Source: an uncultured Akkermansia sp. (GTDB lineage Bacteria > Verrucomicrobiota > Verrucomicrobiia > Verrucomicrobiales > Akkermansiaceae). From it: DNA of 12,142 bases. A program made the position numbers and the translations under genes. The notes beneath the pieces were generated by a model, which made no database searches, had not been told where the DNA came from, and was given only the letters and a program-made list of their open reading frames with translations. Positions 11,229 through 12,142 of this stretch are shown here, one piece after another. The stretch is from positions 1 to 12,142 of the forward strand of contig CAJGCY010000073.1 in the NCBI GenBank assembly GCA_904501955.1, written 5' to 3'. The first letter of the stretch is position 1; every line of letters starts with the position of its first letter.

Positions 11229-12142
11229 ATGAAAAAGGTAAAAATTGCCGTAGTTGGGGCCAGTGGATACACCGGTCAGGAGCTTTTGCGCATACTTTTG
11301 CGCCATTCCGGGGTAGAATTGGTGTGCGCGACGTCACGTCAGTACGCCGGACAGGAGCTTTGCGACCTGTTTCCGCGTTTCCGCAATGTGCCGGGTGCAG
11401 ATTTGAAGTTTACGGATTCGGATGTGGCTGCTATTGCCGCGACGGGGGCAGAGGCAGCATTTTTGGCCTTGCCGCACGGCGTGAGCGCTGCATACGGGCG
11501 CGGTTTGGTGGAGGCCGGTATCCGTGTGATTGATCTTTCCGCGGATTTCCGCCTGAATGACCCTGCCGTATATGAAGAATTTTACGGCAAGCCGCACCCG
11601 GATGTGGAGTTGATGCAGGAGGCCGTGTATGGTATGCCTGAGTGGCACCGTGAGGAAATTGAGAAAGCCCGCATCGTCGGCTCTCCCGGCTGTTACCCCA
11701 CCAGCATCATTCTTCCGCTCGTACCCTTGCTGAAAGCGGGCTTGGTGAAGCCGGAGGATATTGTGGTGAACAGCGGCAGCGGTGTTTCCGGGGCAGGGCG
11801 CAAGGCAGATGTGAGCCTGCTGTACTGCGAGTGCAATGAGAGCATGCGCGCCTACGGTGTGCCGCGCCACCGCCACCTGTCCGAGATTGAGCAGGAGCTT
11901 TCCGGTGCAGCCGGTACCAAGGTGACCATCACCTTCACCCCGCACCTCATGCCGGTGAATACGGGTATTGTGACCACGACCGTTGCCAAGCTGGCGGAGG
12001 GCGTGACGGAAGAGCAGGTGACTGCCTGCATGCAGGCGGCGTATGCCGGTGCTCCCTTTGTACGCTTGCTCGGTGCCAATAAGCCCGCTGATACGAAGAA
12101 TGTGACCCGCACGAACTTTGTGGACATCGGTTGGGCGGTGGA
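11229..12142 (+). CDS. argC: N-acetyl-gamma-glutamyl-phosphate reductase, 3'-truncated by window end
   Basis: ArgC makes N-acetylglutamate 5-semialdehyde from N-acetylglutamyl phosphate with NADPH, the third step of arginine biosynthesis, in the cytoplasm. The first 304 residues are present, of roughly 340 expected. The NADPH-binding start is KIAVVGASGYTGQELLRIL. The middle has FLALPHGVSA and VIDLSADFRL. The active-site cysteine is C155 in GSPGCYPTS. SGSGVSGAGRK follows, then the catalytic histidine region VPRHRH (H214/H216) and FTPHLMPVNTGI, all family hallmarks. The ATG at 11229 gives the standard N-terminus and sits about four bases after the predicted transcription start, without a Shine-Dalgarno. 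The gene is divergent from tRNA-Pro. It is intact within the window and its codon use looks like that of rpoA. Confidence 0.96.
   Translation, partial: MKKVKIAVVGASGYTGQELLRILLRHSGVELVCATSRQYAGQELCDLFPRFRNVPGADLKFTDSDVAAIAATGAEAAFLALPHGVSAAYGRGLVEAGIRVIDLSADFRLNDPAVYEEFYGKPHPDVELMQEAVYGMPEWHREEIEKARIVGSPGCYPTSIILPLVPLLKAGLVKPEDIVVNSGSGVSGAGRKADVSLLYCECNESMRAYGVPRHRHLSEIEQELSGAAGTKVTITFTPHLMPVNTGIVTTTVAKLAEGVTEEQVTACMQAAYAGAPFVRLLGANKPADTKNVTRTNFVDIGWAV

Noticed and set aside
11026..11337. Minus-strand frame through tRNA-Pro containing RGFESRLPD
   Set aside because: That peptide is the well-known false translation of a tRNA T-arm and 3' end.

Overview
The window looks like a chromosomal segment of a Gram-negative-type bacterium of moderate to high GC. 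I tentatively place it in the Verrucomicrobiota (Akkermansia-like). Reasons are the form of RpoA and L17 with extra C-terminal tails, house-keeping genes without Shine-Dalgarno sequences, and paralogous ankyrin proteins with a 'PGIDVN' repeat signature. This placement is inference; no marker here is decisive.

Layout, left to right. (1) 2-1147 (+): 3' part of an alpha/beta-hydrolase (esterase/lipase). (2) 1177-1329: nested inverted-repeat element R1. (3) 2848-1360 (-): a two-gene unit, a CBM9-like beta-sandwich protein followed by a membrane-anchored PIN-domain protein. (4) 2975-4831 (+): promoter, structured leader, rpoA, rplQ and an intrinsic terminator. (5) 4872-5609 (+): strong promoter and a secreted ankyrin-repeat protein. 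(6) 5639-6148: long inverted repeat R2, then copy A of a repeat that carries the 3' end and terminator of tRNA-Pro. (7) 8705-6472 (-): a possible 55-codon ORF overlapping (ATGA) the start of a 689-residue GYF_2/transmembrane/ankyrin protein. (8) 8864-9214 (+): small HTH regulator with a ribbon-helix-helix-like C-terminal half. (9) 9286-9829: long inverted repeat R3. (10) 10693-9872 (-): protein of unknown function. (11) 10724-11061: copies B and C of the tRNA-Pro-end repeat, the second running into the real tRNA-Pro(GGG) gene (11045-11118, -). (12) 11229 to the window end (+): argC, cut by the edge.

How it fits together. The fixed core is transcription/translation (rpoA-rplQ, tRNA-Pro) and arginine biosynthesis (argC). 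The accessory part is two related ankyrin proteins that probably face the periplasm (one secreted, one membrane-anchored), a possible regulator and an orphan. It lies in a stretch rich in non-coding repeats, with no integrase or transposase visible. Three patterns stand out. Every one of the three convergent gene junctions holds one element of the same inverted-repeat family. Four or five genes have a promoter -10 box only 6-13 bases before the start codon, implying leaderless or nearly leaderless mRNAs. A tRNA-Pro 3'-end/terminator module has been copied to two other places, bracketing 4.7 kb.
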